DNA of 64,000 nucleotides from Flavobacteriaceae bacterium MAR_2010_72 (GTDB lineage Bacteria; Bacteroidota; Bacteroidia; Flavobacteriales; Flavobacteriaceae). The stretch is taken from contig QXCW01000002.1 of assembly GCA_003550275.1 (NCBI GenBank), positions 2,182,001 to 2,246,000 on the forward strand. The letters are read 5' to 3'. Both the position numbers and the translations under genes were made by a program. The stretch's first letter is position 1. Each line of letters begins with the position of its first letter. The notes beneath the pieces are model-generated. The model was not told where the DNA came from. It made no database searches and worked only from the letters and a program-made list of their open reading frames with translations. This document shows, piece after piece, positions 24,307-33,130 of this stretch.

Positions 24307-27159
24307 TTATTTACTCAAATACATCTTACGTCTTGAATACAAATTATAAAATTCGTCATCCTTCAAACTGTCGATAAATAAAATGCTTTCTCCAGTACTT
24401 TTCATTTCAGGGCCTAGTTTTTTATTCACTTTTGGAAACTTATTGAACGAGAAGACGGGTTGTTTTATAGCAAATCCTTCAAGTTGAGGGTTGAAGTTAA
24501 AATCTGTCACCTTATTATGACCAAGCATCACTTTAGTAGCATAATTCACATAAGGTTCTTTATACGCTTTTGCAATAAAAGGAACAGTTCGAGAAGCTCT
24601 CGGGTTTGCTTCAATAATATAAACCATATCATCTTTAATGGCAAACTGAATGTTAATTAGACCAACTGTGTTTAAAGCTAATGCAATCTTTTTAGTATGA
24701 TCTTTAATCTGTTGCATCACAAATTCTCCCAAATTAAATGGGGGCAATGTAGCGTTACTATCACCAGAATGGATACCACAGGGCTCGATATGTTCCATGA
24801 TGCCGATGATATATACATTTTCTCCATCACAAATGGCATCTGCTTCAGCTTCTATTGCACCATCCAAATAATGGTCAAGAAGCAACTTATTGTTAGGCAT
24901 TTTGCGGAGTAAGCCAACAACATGCTCTTCAAGTTCTTTTCTGTTAATGACAATCTTCATGCCCTGACCTCCAAGTACATACGACGGCCTAACCAAGATT
25001 GGGAAGTCTAATCGATCTGCAATTTCAAGGGCTTCATCAGCATTTGTAGCGACATCAAATTCTGGATAAGGAATATCGTTGTCCTTTAACAATTTTGAAA
25101 AACTTCCTCGGTCTTCGGCTAAATCCAACGACTTGAATGTTGTTCCAATAATCTTAATACCGTATCTGTCCAGCTTTTCAGCAAGTTTTAAAGCGGTTTG
25201 TCCACCTAACTGAACAATAACACCTTCAGGCTTTTCATGTTGAATGATGTCGTAAATATGCTCCCAGAATACAGGTTCAAAATATAACTTGTCCGATATA
25301 TCAAAATCAGTTGAAACGGTTTCAGGATTACAATTAATCATAATGGTTTCATACCCACATTCTGAAGCCGCCAAAACACCATGAACACAGCAGTAATCAA
25401 ATTCAATACCTTGACCAATTCTATTCGGTCCAGAACCTAGAACAATGATTTTCTTTTTATCACTCACTTCACTTTCATTATCAACATAACGTTCACCGTT
25501 TGCTGTTTCGATATCATTTTCAAAGGTTGAATAATAATAAGGTGTTTGTGCTTTAAATTCTGCTGCACAGGTATCAACCAATTTATAAACGCGTTTAATG
25601 TTCAGTTCGTCACGTTTTTTGTAGACCTGGCTTTCTAAACATTTCAACATATGGGCAATTTGGCGATCGCCATAACCTTTTTGCTTCGCTTCAAGTAATA
25701 AATCGCGATCAATGGTATCAATGTTATATTTTGAAATCTCTTTTTCAAGGTGGTATAATTCTTCATATTGCCTTAAAAACCACATATCAATTTTTGTGAT
25801 TTCATGTATCCTACTCAAAGGAATGCCCATTTGTATAGCATCATAGATGACAAACACCCGATCCCAACTTGCGAAAGTAAGTTTTTCAATAATCTGGTCA
25901 TAGTTTTTATACCCCTTACCGTCTGCACCCAAACCATTTCGTTTAATTTCTAAAGATTGTGTTGCTTTATGAAGCGCTTCCTGAAATGAACGGCCAATAG
26001 CCATAACTTCACCAACAGCCTTCATTTGCAGACCTAGAGTTCGGTCTGAACCCTCAAATTTATCAAAATTCCAACGTGGTATTTTAACCACAACATAATC
26101 TAAAGTTGGTTCAAATAAAGCCGAAGTAGATTTTGTGATTTGGTTGCTTAATTCATCCAAATTGTAGCCTATCGCTAACTTGGCCGCAATTTTTGCAATT
26201 GGATATCCAGTGGCTTTACTAGCCAAAGCTGAAGAACGCGATACACGTGGATTTATTTCAATGGCGATAATATCCTCATTTTCATCAGGACTCACCGCAA
26301 ACTGCACATTACAGCCACCTGCGAAATCACCAATACTTCGCATCATGTGGATGGCCATATCACGCATTCTTTGGAACGTTTTATCACTTAAGGTCATTGC
26401 GGGCGCAATGGTGATAGAATCTCCGGTATGGATACCCATTGGATCCATATTTTCTATGGTACAGATAATAACTACATTATCGTTTTTGTCGCGAAGCAAC
26501 TCTAATTCATACTCCTTCCATCCAATAAGTGCTTTATCAATCATCACTTCATGGATTGGAGAAACTTCAAGACCTCGGGTTAGCAACTCGTCAAATTGGT
26601 CTTCAGTATGAACAAAAGAAGCACCTTCTCCTCCTAGAGTATATGATGCTCTAATTACTAAAGGAAAGCCAAACTCTTGAGCAATTTCTTTTCCTTTTAA
26701 ATAGGAATTAGCCGTGGCTTGAGGTGCCATCGGAATTCCGATTTTCAGCATCAATTCTCTAAATTCTTCTCTATCTTCTGTGATGTTAATAGCATTAATA
26801 TCAACACCTATAAGTTTTACATTAAAGTCGTTCCAAATCCCCTTTTCATCAGCCTCAATACATAAATTAAGTGCTGTTTGACCACCCATTGTTGGTAAAA
26901 CGGCATCGATTTGAGGGTGTTCTTTCAAAATCTTTATAATAGACTTTGTCGTTAAGGGTAAAAGATAAACATGATCAGCCATTGTAGGATCAGTCATGAT
27001 GGTAGCCGGGTTGGAATTGATTAGTATGGTTTCAATCCCATCTTCACGTAACGAACGTAATGCTTGGGTACCTGAATAATCAAATTCACAAGCTTGACCG
27101 ATAATGATAGGACCTGAACCAATGATAAGAATCGACTTTAAATTTTTGTTTTTTGGCAT
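24307..27159 (-). CDS. carB: Carbamoyl-phosphate synthase large subunit
   Basis: CarB makes carbamoyl phosphate from bicarbonate, ATP and ammonia supplied by the CarA glutaminase, feeding pyrimidine and arginine synthesis. The 950-residue protein has both ATP-grasp halves: GSGPIIIGQACEFDYSGTQ near residue 13 and the duplicate GSGPNRIGQGIEFDYCCVH near 575. It ends shortly after the TGESILFID segment, so the MGS-like allosteric domain of about 120 residues found in E. coli CarB is missing. No carA is present in the window. rpmH lies upstream but is separated by a terminator. Confidence 0.97.
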   Translation of the reverse strand: MPKNKNLKSILIIGSGPIIIGQACEFDYSGTQALRSLREDGIETILINSNPATIMTDPTMADHVYLLPLTTKSIIKILKEHPQIDAVLPTMGGQTALNLCIEADEKGIWNDFNVKLIGVDINAINITEDREEFRELMLKIGIPMAPQATANSYLKGKEIAQEFGFPLVIRASYTLGGEGASFVHTEDQFDELLTRGLEVSPIHEVMIDKALIGWKEYELELLRDKNDNVVIICTIENMDPMGIHTGDSITIAPAMTLSDKTFQRMRDMAIHMMRSIGDFAGGCNVQFAVSPDENEDIIAIEINPRVSRSSALASKATGYPIAKIAAKLAIGYNLDELSNQITKSTSALFEPTLDYVVVKIPRWNFDKFEGSDRTLGLQMKAVGEVMAIGRSFQEALHKATQSLEIKRNGLGADGKGYKNYDQIIEKLTFASWDRVFVIYDAIQMGIPLSRIHEITKIDMWFLRQYEELYHLEKEISKYNIDTIDRDLLLEAKQKGYGDRQIAHMLKCLESQVYKKRDELNIKRVYKLVDTCAAEFKAQTPYYYSTFENDIETANGERYVDNESEVSDKKKIIVLGSGPNRIGQGIEFDYCCVHGVLAASECGYETIMINCNPETVSTDFDISDKLYFEPVFWEHIYDIIQHEKPEGVIVQLGGQTALKLAEKLDRYGIKIIGTTFKSLDLAEDRGSFSKLLKDNDIPYPEFDVATNADEALEIADRLDFPILVRPSYVLGGQGMKIVINRKELEEHVVGLLRKMPNNKLLLDHYLDGAIEAEADAICDGENVYIIGIMEHIEPCGIHSGDSNATLPPFNLGEFVMQQIKDHTKKIALALNTVGLINIQFAIKDDMVYIIEANPRASRTVPFIAKAYKEPYVNYATKVMLGHNKVTDFNFNPQLEGFAIKQPVFSFNKFPKVNKKLGPEMKSTGESILFIDSLKDDEFYNLYSRRKMYLSK

Positions 27160-27204
27160 TATATCAACTTTAAGTTTTCAAAAATAGGTATCAAATAGGT
27201 ATAA

Positions 27205-27234
27205 AAAAAGGCGTTACACCTAAGCAACACCTTT
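27205..27234 (-). terminator. Terminator after rpmH
   Basis: On the minus strand a 9-bp stem, AAAGGTGTT with AACGCCTTT (one wobble pair), loop of 10 bases, then a T-run. It lies between rpmH and carB and should stop rpmH transcription. Confidence 0.8.
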
Positions 27235-27256
27235 AAATATTAACAATTGTTAATCA

Positions 27257-27418
27257 TTATTTCTTATGTCTTGATTCAGTAGACACAGACAATTTTTTTC
27301 TTCCTTTCGCTCTTCTGCGTGCAAGAACTTTTCTACCATTAGCAGTAGCCATTCTTTCTCTGAAACCGTGTTTGTTTCTTCTCTTTCTTTTTGACGGTTG
27401 AAACGTTCTTTTACTCAT
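27257..27418 (-). CDS. rpmH: 50S ribosomal protein L34
   Basis: A 53-residue basic protein read from the ATG complementary to 27416-27418. The sequence begins [19 protein letters not shown] and continues with [20 protein letters not shown], an exact L34 pattern, followed by a short flavobacterial extension ([13 protein letters not shown]). L34 is an assembly protein of the large ribosomal subunit. A strong promoter lies upstream and a terminator follows. It is not next to dnaA or rnpA as in many bacteria, which is common in Bacteroidota. Confidence 0.98.
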   Translation of the reverse strand: MSKRTFQPSKRKRRNKHGFRERMATANGRKVLARRRAKGRKKLSVSTESRHKK

Positions 27419-27487
27419 TGTCTTATATCTTTAAAAAATCTTTGTCTTTTTACTATTGTATTGGATTAGCTTTTCCAAAACTGCGTG

Positions 27488-27517
27488 CAAATATACAAAG
27501 ACTTTTTACTTTCACAA
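27488..27517 (-). promoter_or_regulatory. Promoter of rpmH
   Basis: On the minus strand TTG (complement of 27515-27517) is followed after 19 bases by TATATTTG (complement of 27488-27495), a near-perfect flavobacterial -33/-7 pair. It lies about 70 bases upstream of the rpmH ATG. Confidence 0.8.
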
Positions 27518-27551
27518 ACCTAAAATTAAAAATATTTTTAATACTTTTTAT

Positions 27552-27559
27552 TACCTTTG
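27552..27559 (+). promoter_or_regulatory. -7 box upstream of the TPR membrane protein
   Basis: TACCTTTG fits TAnnTTTG and lies 19 bases before the ATG at 27579. It rules out the longer in-frame reading that begins at 27456. Confidence 0.6.
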
Positions 27560-27578
27560 CAGACCTTATTTAAGTACT

Positions 27579-28139
27579 ATGTATAATAAAATTATAAAAT
27601 TAATCATCGCTTTCCTCATTATTGGTTTCGCGATTTTTCAATTTACTGAAGGAAATATTGGAAACGGTATTATGTACATTTTACTGTCGACAATTTTTAT
27701 ATTTCTATATTTTAAAAATGAGTTTATCCTTCTAGCCTTTTTGCGCCTTAGGAAACAAGATTTTGAAGGTGCCAAAAAATGGTTGAATAAAATTAAAAAT
27801 CCATCAACTGCATTGGTGAAAAAACAAGAAGGCTATTACAACTTTCTTAATGGTATCATGGTTTCACAAACCAATATGAATGAAGCTGAAAAGTATTTTA
27901 AACGAGCGGTAGATTTAGGCTTGTCAATGGATCATGATCTTGCCATGGCTAAATTAAATTTAGCGGGCATTGCCTTTAGTAAAAGACGACCTCAAGAGGC
28001 AAAAAAACTATTAGTTGAAGCTCAAAAACTCGATAAACGTAATATGCTTGCTGAACAAATTAAAATGATGAAGCAACAAATGAAAAAAGCATCCATACCA
28101 AATCAGCATTATGGTAACCGTAACATGAGACGGCGTTAA
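27579..28139 (+). CDS. Membrane-anchored TPR-like protein
   Basis: A 186-residue protein. Two hydrophobic helices (about residues 7-21 and 27-45) are followed by a short cytosolic TPR-like domain: FEGAKKWLNKI, NEAEKYFKRAVDLG, KLNLAGIAFSKRRPQEAKKLLVEAQKLD. The tail is rich in Met, Gln and Arg. TPR modules bind partner proteins, but no partner is apparent. The ATG at 27579 follows a -7 box by 19 bases. An upstream in-frame extension would lie within or before the promoter and its sequence looks like translated non-coding DNA. It is transcribed divergently from rpmH. Confidence 0.78.
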   Translation: MYNKIIKLIIAFLIIGFAIFQFTEGNIGNGIMYILLSTIFIFLYFKNEFILLAFLRLRKQDFEGAKKWLNKIKNPSTALVKKQEGYYNFLNGIMVSQTNMNEAEKYFKRAVDLGLSMDHDLAMAKLNLAGIAFSKRRPQEAKKLLVEAQKLDKRNMLAEQIKMMKQQMKKASIPNQHYGNRNMRRR

Positions 28140-28157
28140 GCTTACAAACAACCTATT

Positions 28158-28183
28158 AAAGCACTGTATATCAGTGCTTTTTT
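28158..28183 (+). terminator. Terminator after the TPR membrane protein gene
   Basis: AAAGCACTG and CAGTGCTTT form a perfect 9-bp stem with a 5-base loop, followed by a T-run. Confidence 0.9.
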
Positions 28184-28306
28184 CATTACTAAAACAATGT
28201 TTTTGAAAGTTTATTCTTTCACATCTATGTGCTTCACCGAATATTTTTGTTCTTTATTGCCTTATTGGCTAAATTTAATTACCTAATTTTTACTAAATGT
28301 GTAAAC

Positions 28307-29011
28307 ATGAGACCCTTGTTTACAATACTTTCGTTTGGATATGCACTTTTAGCCTTCCCTCAAGATTCGAAAGTGTACTTTGATGATGCCCTAACCCAAC
28401 ATTTGCCATCATACAACATTCAAAGTAAAATAGCGATTAACAATTACGATTTTAAGCAAGCCGATTCCCTGTTCAGCTTGCTTCTTAAAAACCACCTAAA
28501 AAACACGTACATCCCAAACTTAAAATTAAACAAGATTTCTGGTGAAACTATTGAAACTGACAGCCTCAAAAACCCCTTCTTATTAATTACCAAAGCATCT
28601 TGGAATCTTCAGGATAAGCGAGAAATTCGGGCTATAAATGATATGGCTGAACTATATAAAGGTCAAATAGATGTTATTGTTTTGTATTGGGATTCCAAAA
28701 AAGTGGTGAAGTCTTTAGAAAAGCAGTACAACGACATTATTCATCTCGTTTATAGCGACGAATCAGAGAATAAAAGTAGTTATCTTATAAAGACCTTTAA
28801 ACATTCGTTTGGCGTACCAGCTTGCTTTTTTATTTCAGGCACCAAACAATTGGTTGACCTCAATAAAAAGTTTGAACTTTATCAAGAAATTTCCAATCCC
28901 AAAAGTTCAGGAATAGCCTCAACTTACAGAAATTTAGCTCTATTGTTATTTAAAAATGAAATGTCAAAAAAAGGAACAATAACTACATTAGATGAAGATA
29001 CCTCACATTAA
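28307..29011 (+). CDS. Secreted thioredoxin-fold protein lacking the CxxC motif
   Basis: A 234-residue protein from the ATG at 28307, whose start MRPLFTILSFGYALLAFPQ reads as a signal peptide. A -7 box (TATTTTTG, 28242-28249) lies between this ATG and an earlier in-frame GTG at 28229, so the later start is preferred. Residues 80-210 resemble a thioredoxin/TlpA-like fold (FLLITKASWNLQDKREIRAI, then IDVIVLYWD, then SFGVPACFFISGTKQLVD with a cis-Pro-type VP). The usual WCxxC position reads SWNLQ, so disulphide exchange is unlikely. The stop codon overlaps the stop of the converging cardiolipin synthase gene. Confidence 0.7.
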   Translation: MRPLFTILSFGYALLAFPQDSKVYFDDALTQHLPSYNIQSKIAINNYDFKQADSLFSLLLKNHLKNTYIPNLKLNKISGETIETDSLKNPFLLITKASWNLQDKREIRAINDMAELYKGQIDVIVLYWDSKKVVKSLEKQYNDIIHLVYSDESENKSSYLIKTFKHSFGVPACFFISGTKQLVDLNKKFELYQEISNPKSSGIASTYRNLALLLFKNEMSKKGTITTLDEDTSH

Positions 29012-30459
29012 AGTAATGGTGCCCAAAGTCTAGAAAATGATTCTTTTAACTTATCTAAACCTGGGCGTTCTTGCCATTGTTTATAGTTTACGAGTTCACA
29101 ATCCTTTATATCTTGTAGAAAGTGGGATTTAAGGACCTTACTTTGCTTCCTGTCATAGATAAGTGCATTGATTTCAAAATTGATATTAAAACTTCTATTG
29201 TCCATATTTGAAGTTCCAACAGTACTAAACAAATCGTCGACAACCATGGTTTTGGCATGTATAAACCCTTTATGATATCGATAAACCTTAACACCAGCTT
29301 CCAAAAGTGGTTCTAAAAAAGAATTGGTCGCATATTCAGCAGCCCAAGAATCTGAGTCCTTTGGAATGATTAAACGCACATCAATATCACTTTTTGATGC
29401 CACTTGTAATGCCGTAAAAATTTGTGGATTTGGTATAAAATAAGGCGTGGTGATATAGATATAGTCTTCGGCAGTAGTTATGGCAGTAAAAATAGCTTCC
29501 ATAATAGTAGCTCTGTTAGAGTCTGGACCACTTGCCGCAATTTGAAGTGCTAAATTGTCTTCAATTTCAAGTTCTGGAAAAAATCGTGATGTAATTTTCA
29601 GGGGTTCATCCGAAACGAAATCCCAGGTTGTGAGAAATTGGATTTGTAGCGATTTTACGGCATCACCCGAAATCCTTAAATGCGTGTCTCTCCAATAGTC
29701 TCTTTTAGTTTCACTATTAATATAATTATCCGAAATATTAATTCCACCTACATAAGCAATTTTTCCGTCTATTATAGCAATTTTTCTGTGATTTCGGTAG
29801 TTCATTTTTCCTGTAAAGCCAGAAAACAAAACAGGCATAAAGGGATAAAACTGTACGCCACTTTCTTTTAATTTCTTTTTAGAGGACGCTGATAAGCTAC
29901 TGCCAACATCGTCGTATGTTAATCTAACTTCTAAACCTTTGGAAGCCTTTTCACAAATAATATCCAGCACTCGACTACCAATGTGATCATCCTTAAGAAT
30001 ATAATACTCTAAATGAATATGGTGCTTTGCTGCTTTAAGGTCTTTTAGCAACTGTTTAAACTTAACTTCACCATTTTTCAAAACAGTCATTTGGTTTTTA
30101 AGTGTTAACGGCGCATCTTCACTGTTTTTGAGAAGTTTGACGAGTTTTATTTTTTCATCTAAAGCAGCATCAATTTTATCAAATTCTGCTTTTCCCAATT
30201 CAAAATCATCATTTACTTTTTTGATTATGGTGCGATTGAGCATGCCTTTTCTGTTGAAAATTTTGGTTTTTCGGTACTCCTGACCAAAAAGATAATATAC
30301 AAGGATGCCTAAAAAAGGAAAAAAAACCAAAACAATAATATAAGATATTGTTTTGGCTGGGTTAATGTTTTTTAAAAGAATGATTATGGCTGCAGATATT
30401 GCAACCAAATAATTGATTACAACAAGTATATTCCAGAAATTATCTCGAATAAATTCCAC
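29008..30459 (-). CDS. cls: Cardiolipin synthase (phospholipase D family)
   Basis: A 483-residue membrane enzyme that joins two phosphatidylglycerols to make cardiolipin and glycerol. Two N-terminal transmembrane helices (about 8-30 and 36-58) precede two phospholipase D HKD motifs: HRKIAIID (H224, K226, D231) and HAKTMVVD (H401, K403, D408), each followed by the GG/GTSNMDNRSF-type segment. Length and topology are standard for ClsA. The gene follows a lytic transglycosylase gene by 2 bases, so both belong to one envelope-related unit with the alpha/beta hydrolase upstream. Confidence 0.95.
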   Translation of the reverse strand: MEFIRDNFWNILVVINYLVAISAAIIILLKNINPAKTISYIIVLVFFPFLGILVYYLFGQEYRKTKIFNRKGMLNRTIIKKVNDDFELGKAEFDKIDAALDEKIKLVKLLKNSEDAPLTLKNQMTVLKNGEVKFKQLLKDLKAAKHHIHLEYYILKDDHIGSRVLDIICEKASKGLEVRLTYDDVGSSLSASSKKKLKESGVQFYPFMPVLFSGFTGKMNYRNHRKIAIIDGKIAYVGGINISDNYINSETKRDYWRDTHLRISGDAVKSLQIQFLTTWDFVSDEPLKITSRFFPELEIEDNLALQIAASGPDSNRATIMEAIFTAITTAEDYIYITTPYFIPNPQIFTALQVASKSDIDVRLIIPKDSDSWAAEYATNSFLEPLLEAGVKVYRYHKGFIHAKTMVVDDLFSTVGTSNMDNRSFNINFEINALIYDRKQSKVLKSHFLQDIKDCELVNYKQWQERPGLDKLKESFSRLWAPLL

Positions 30460-30461
30460 TA

Positions 30462-31397
30462 TTAAGGTGCTGATGAATAGTAGCCTTCTTTAGGGATTTC
30501 TAAGGTATACTTTTTTCTGGATTTGTTGTTAAGATGCGGTTCTCTTAACCAAGGATTATGGATTTTTAAAATTTTATAATTAATTCCAAGTCCTTTGGCA
30601 AAAGAAGCAAAATCGGTAACTGCTGTATCTATTTCAATTTTATAGGTCGGTACATCAGTATACAAATCTTTTTTAGTGAAATTAAAGCCATACTTTTGAG
30701 GATGATTCAGAATTTCCTTTAAAGCAATAATTCTAAACATATAGCGACCGGTTTCTTCACCTAATAACAAATCGTAATAGTTGTTCACTTGCTGCTCTTT
30801 TAACCGTCTTGAAACACCTGCATTTCCAGCATTGTATGCTGCGGCAGCCAATGTCCATGAACCTAGATCTTTTTTAGATTTCAATAAATATTTGCAAGCA
30901 ACTTCGGTAGATTTCTCCAAATTATAGCGTTCATCAACATTAGAGTTGACTTCAAGACCATTTTCTTTCCCTGTTTCCGGCATAATTTGCCAAACGCCTC
31001 TGGCTCCAGCGGGAGAAACAGCATTGGTTAAACCACTTTCGATAACCGCCAAATACTTAAAATCATCAGGGATTCCGTGTTTTTTCAAAATCGGCTCTAT
31101 AATTGGGAAGTATTTTTCCGCACGCTTAAACATTAATAAACCATTGGATTGCCAATAGGTGTTGACCAATAGTTCTCTATCCATACGCTCATAAACATCT
31201 GGATCTTTCAAGGGAACTGCTTCACCTGCAAAATCCAACTGATCGGGAACAGATAAGGCATAAACATTATAATCGTTAATTAATTTCGGGGTGTCATCAA
31301 TGTTTTCATCTGACGGGGCTTGTTGGGCCGCAAAAATAAATAGCCCAGACATACAAACTAAACCCACAACTGCTAAAATATTTTTAATGGTTTTCAT
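30462..31397 (-). CDS. Lytic transglycosylase (SLT domain)
   Basis: A 311-residue periplasmic enzyme that cleaves the MurNAc-GlcNAc bond of peptidoglycan, forming 1,6-anhydro ends. A signal peptide ends near FAAQQ at about residue 26. The SLT domain spans about 95-220: the catalytic Glu is E120 in YLAVIESG, followed by the family segments PAGARGVWQIMPETG and AAAAYNAGNAGVSRRL. The C-terminal 80 residues have no LysM domain, so it is a short MltD-like form. It probably shares a transcript with cls. Confidence 0.92.
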   Translation of the reverse strand: MKTIKNILAVVGLVCMSGLFIFAAQQAPSDENIDDTPKLINDYNVYALSVPDQLDFAGEAVPLKDPDVYERMDRELLVNTYWQSNGLLMFKRAEKYFPIIEPILKKHGIPDDFKYLAVIESGLTNAVSPAGARGVWQIMPETGKENGLEVNSNVDERYNLEKSTEVACKYLLKSKKDLGSWTLAAAAYNAGNAGVSRRLKEQQVNNYYDLLLGEETGRYMFRIIALKEILNHPQKYGFNFTKKDLYTDVPTYKIEIDTAVTDFASFAKGLGINYKILKIHNPWLREPHLNNKSRKKYTLEIPKEGYYSSAP

Positions 31398-31445
31398 AAT
31401 ATTATTTTTTTATAAATGTATATAATTTAAGTAAATCTTTCAAAA

Positions 31446-32108
31446 TTAGTTAAGTATAAGCTTTGGTAAATTTTCATTAAACCACTTGTACTTGTTAATA
31501 ACCATAATATGAGTTCCTCCTTTTACAACTATGCAATTTCCATTACATGAATGCGGAAATACCATATCCTTTTCACCGTGAATGTAAACGGCATTAGGGT
31601 TTGGATGTTGTTGATCCCAAAAAATAATTTGTTCTATGGCCCAATCTAAATACTGTTTGTCTCTTACCGATAAATATTTTTTGTAAAGGTCTAATCGCTT
31701 AACCACACTTTTACCAAAGGCATATTTTGCCAAAACTTCAATGTTGGCAAGCCATTGCGTTGGTAAAATCTTATACGCTTTGGTTACTTTTAAAATTTTT
31801 AACCGTTTTGGGAGTTCGTGCTTTGATTTAATACTCGACACCACAATTAGTTTTTTAAGATGGATAAACTTACTCATTTCCTGTACTAGAATCCCTCCAA
31901 ATGAAACCCCCAAAAGTACTATGTTGTCATGCTCTATAGTATCAACCAAACGCTTGGCATAATCCTGCAAGCTCTCATTTTTATGCGGCAGCACCCATTC
32001 CAACCAATGGATTTTAAATTGATCTTCAGGCAATTTTATATGCTCAAAAATAACTGGACTTGCGGCCATGCCTGGCATTAAATATACATGAATGATCTCC
32101 TGTTTCAT
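31446..32108 (-). CDS. Alpha/beta hydrolase
   Basis: A 220-residue cytoplasmic hydrolase. The nucleophile elbow is GVSFGG (S69), the oxyanion region is in YLMPGMAASPVIFEHI near residues 9-24, and the catalytic His is likely in GGTHIMVINKY near the C-terminus, with an Asp before it in HGEKDMVF. Many such short proteins are annotated only as esterase/lipase-like. It lies 48 bases upstream of the transglycosylase gene. The substrate is not predictable. Confidence 0.82.
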   Translation of the reverse strand: MKQEIIHVYLMPGMAASPVIFEHIKLPEDQFKIHWLEWVLPHKNESLQDYAKRLVDTIEHDNIVLLGVSFGGILVQEMSKFIHLKKLIVVSSIKSKHELPKRLKILKVTKAYKILPTQWLANIEVLAKYAFGKSVVKRLDLYKKYLSVRDKQYLDWAIEQIIFWDQQHPNPNAVYIHGEKDMVFPHSCNGNCIVVKGGTHIMVINKYKWFNENLPKLILN

Positions 32109-32214
32109 TGGTTTAATTACTTTCTCCCAATTCTAATTCAATTGTAATAAACTAATTATTTTTAGTTGTCTTAGTAGTAAATGTTTCCATTATAAGCATT
32201 TACAAACTTATAAC

Positions 32215-32247
32215 TTGGAGACATTCCGAAATTTTTTCGTACTTTTG
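32215..32247 (+). promoter_or_regulatory. Promoter of the small acetyltransferase-like gene
   Basis: TTG at 32215-32217 and TACTTTTG at 32240-32247, 22 bases apart, followed 65 bases later by the ATG. Confidence 0.6.
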
Positions 32248-32311
32248 CAAAAGCAAAGCTATATATTTTAGTTTTTATCCTTACCAATTTTTGAATTAAA
32301 TTATTTAAACC

Positions 32312-32608
32312 ATGATCGATGCAGCCGAACTTGTAGACAATGACTTTTTACGTCAATTTGAACTTAAAGTTGATGAACACCTTGCTAAAATTGAATATTC
32401 ACTTCAGGATCGAAAGATTTTTTTAACCAAATTAGTTATTCCAGAATCTATTAATTCTGAAAGTTTTGAAAAAGAATTTCTGACCTTGGTTTTTGAAAAT
32501 ATTGGTGAACGAAATATAAGTGTTGTACCTACAAGTCCTGAAATTGCCAAATTTATCAGGCGTCATAGAAAATACAAAAAATTATTGCCCGTTGGAATAA
32601 GAATATAA
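32312..32608 (+). CDS. Small GNAT-like protein (YjdJ type)
   Basis: A 98-residue protein. The sequence FLRQFELKVDEHLAKIEYSLQDRKIFLTKLVIP, with the C-terminal SPEIAKFIRRHRKYKKLLPVGIRI, matches the short Gcn5-related N-acetyltransferase proteins (YjdJ family) as I recall them in flavobacteria. These have a shortened acetyl-CoA fold with two beta-strands and a helix pair. No biochemical substrate is known. It has its own promoter and a terminator after it, so it is monocistronic. Confidence 0.72.
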   Translation: MIDAAELVDNDFLRQFELKVDEHLAKIEYSLQDRKIFLTKLVIPESINSESFEKEFLTLVFENIGERNISVVPTSPEIAKFIRRHRKYKKLLPVGIRI

Positions 32609-32610
32609 TA

Positions 32611-32645
32611 AAAAATCCGAAACAAATTGTTTCGGATTTTTTTTA
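32611..32645. terminator. Bidirectional terminator
   Basis: AAAATCCGAAACA and TGTTTCGGATTTT form a long stem with runs of A and T on the two sides. It serves the + gene ending at 32608 and the converging lipoprotein gene. Confidence 0.85.
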
Positions 32646-32646
32646 T

Positions 32647-33024
32647 TTAATAGTTTAATACAGTATCAGATACCTTTATATAAGGCATTTCATCTATGCT
32701 ACTCAACTTAAGTTCTTCTTCAGAATCTAATACGTAAGTTGCAAAAGGACTATTGTCTTCAGAACTTAGTACTACCGACTCGTCACTTAAATTCCATTTA
32801 AAGCTAGAAGCATTTGAAATAACTTCACCCGATTTATGATTAATGGTATTAATTTTAATCCCAGAATAATCTGATTTAAAAACCAATCTATCAACTGAAC
32901 TTGAAATTTCGGTCGAACTTGTTCGCTCCCAAATACCAATCAATAACGTAGCATCTTCCATTTCGCTTTTGGTACACGAAGTGGTAATTAACAATAATAC
33001 AAGGAAAAAAAGTGAATTCTTCAT
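32647..33024 (-). CDS. Lipocalin-like small lipoprotein
   Basis: A 125-residue lipoprotein. The signal peptide ends in LITTSC (Cys about residue 17), followed by ATLLIGIWERTSS, the tryptophan-containing first strand of lipocalin-like domains, and beta-rich segments to the end. The ATG at 33024 is preferred; an upstream ATG at 33033 adds only three residues. Lipocalin-like domains bind small hydrophobic ligands, but ligand and role are unknown. It is transcribed alone. Confidence 0.68.
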   Translation of the reverse strand: MKNSLFFLVLLLITTSCTKSEMEDATLLIGIWERTSSTEISSSVDRLVFKSDYSGIKINTINHKSGEVISNASSFKWNLSDESVVLSSEDNSPFATYVLDSEEELKLSSIDEMPYIKVSDTVLNY

Positions 33025-33130
33025 AAGGGGCAAATTACTGGCGAAAAGTATATTTTAATGCTTCAGTATTTAAATAAAATAGATAAATAGACTAAAAAAC
33101 AGTTAAAATGAACTATTTGGGATGTTTTAG

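Noticed and set aside
27456-27578. 41-residue N-terminal extension of the TPR membrane protein
   Set aside because: It crosses the divergent rpmH promoter and its own -7 box, and the residues look like translated non-coding DNA.
32900-32935. CGAAC-TT-GTTCG palindrome within the lipocalin-like gene
   Set aside because: Looks like the riboswitch palindrome core, but it encodes the expected lipocalin WERTSS region and lacks the flanking arms, so probably chance.
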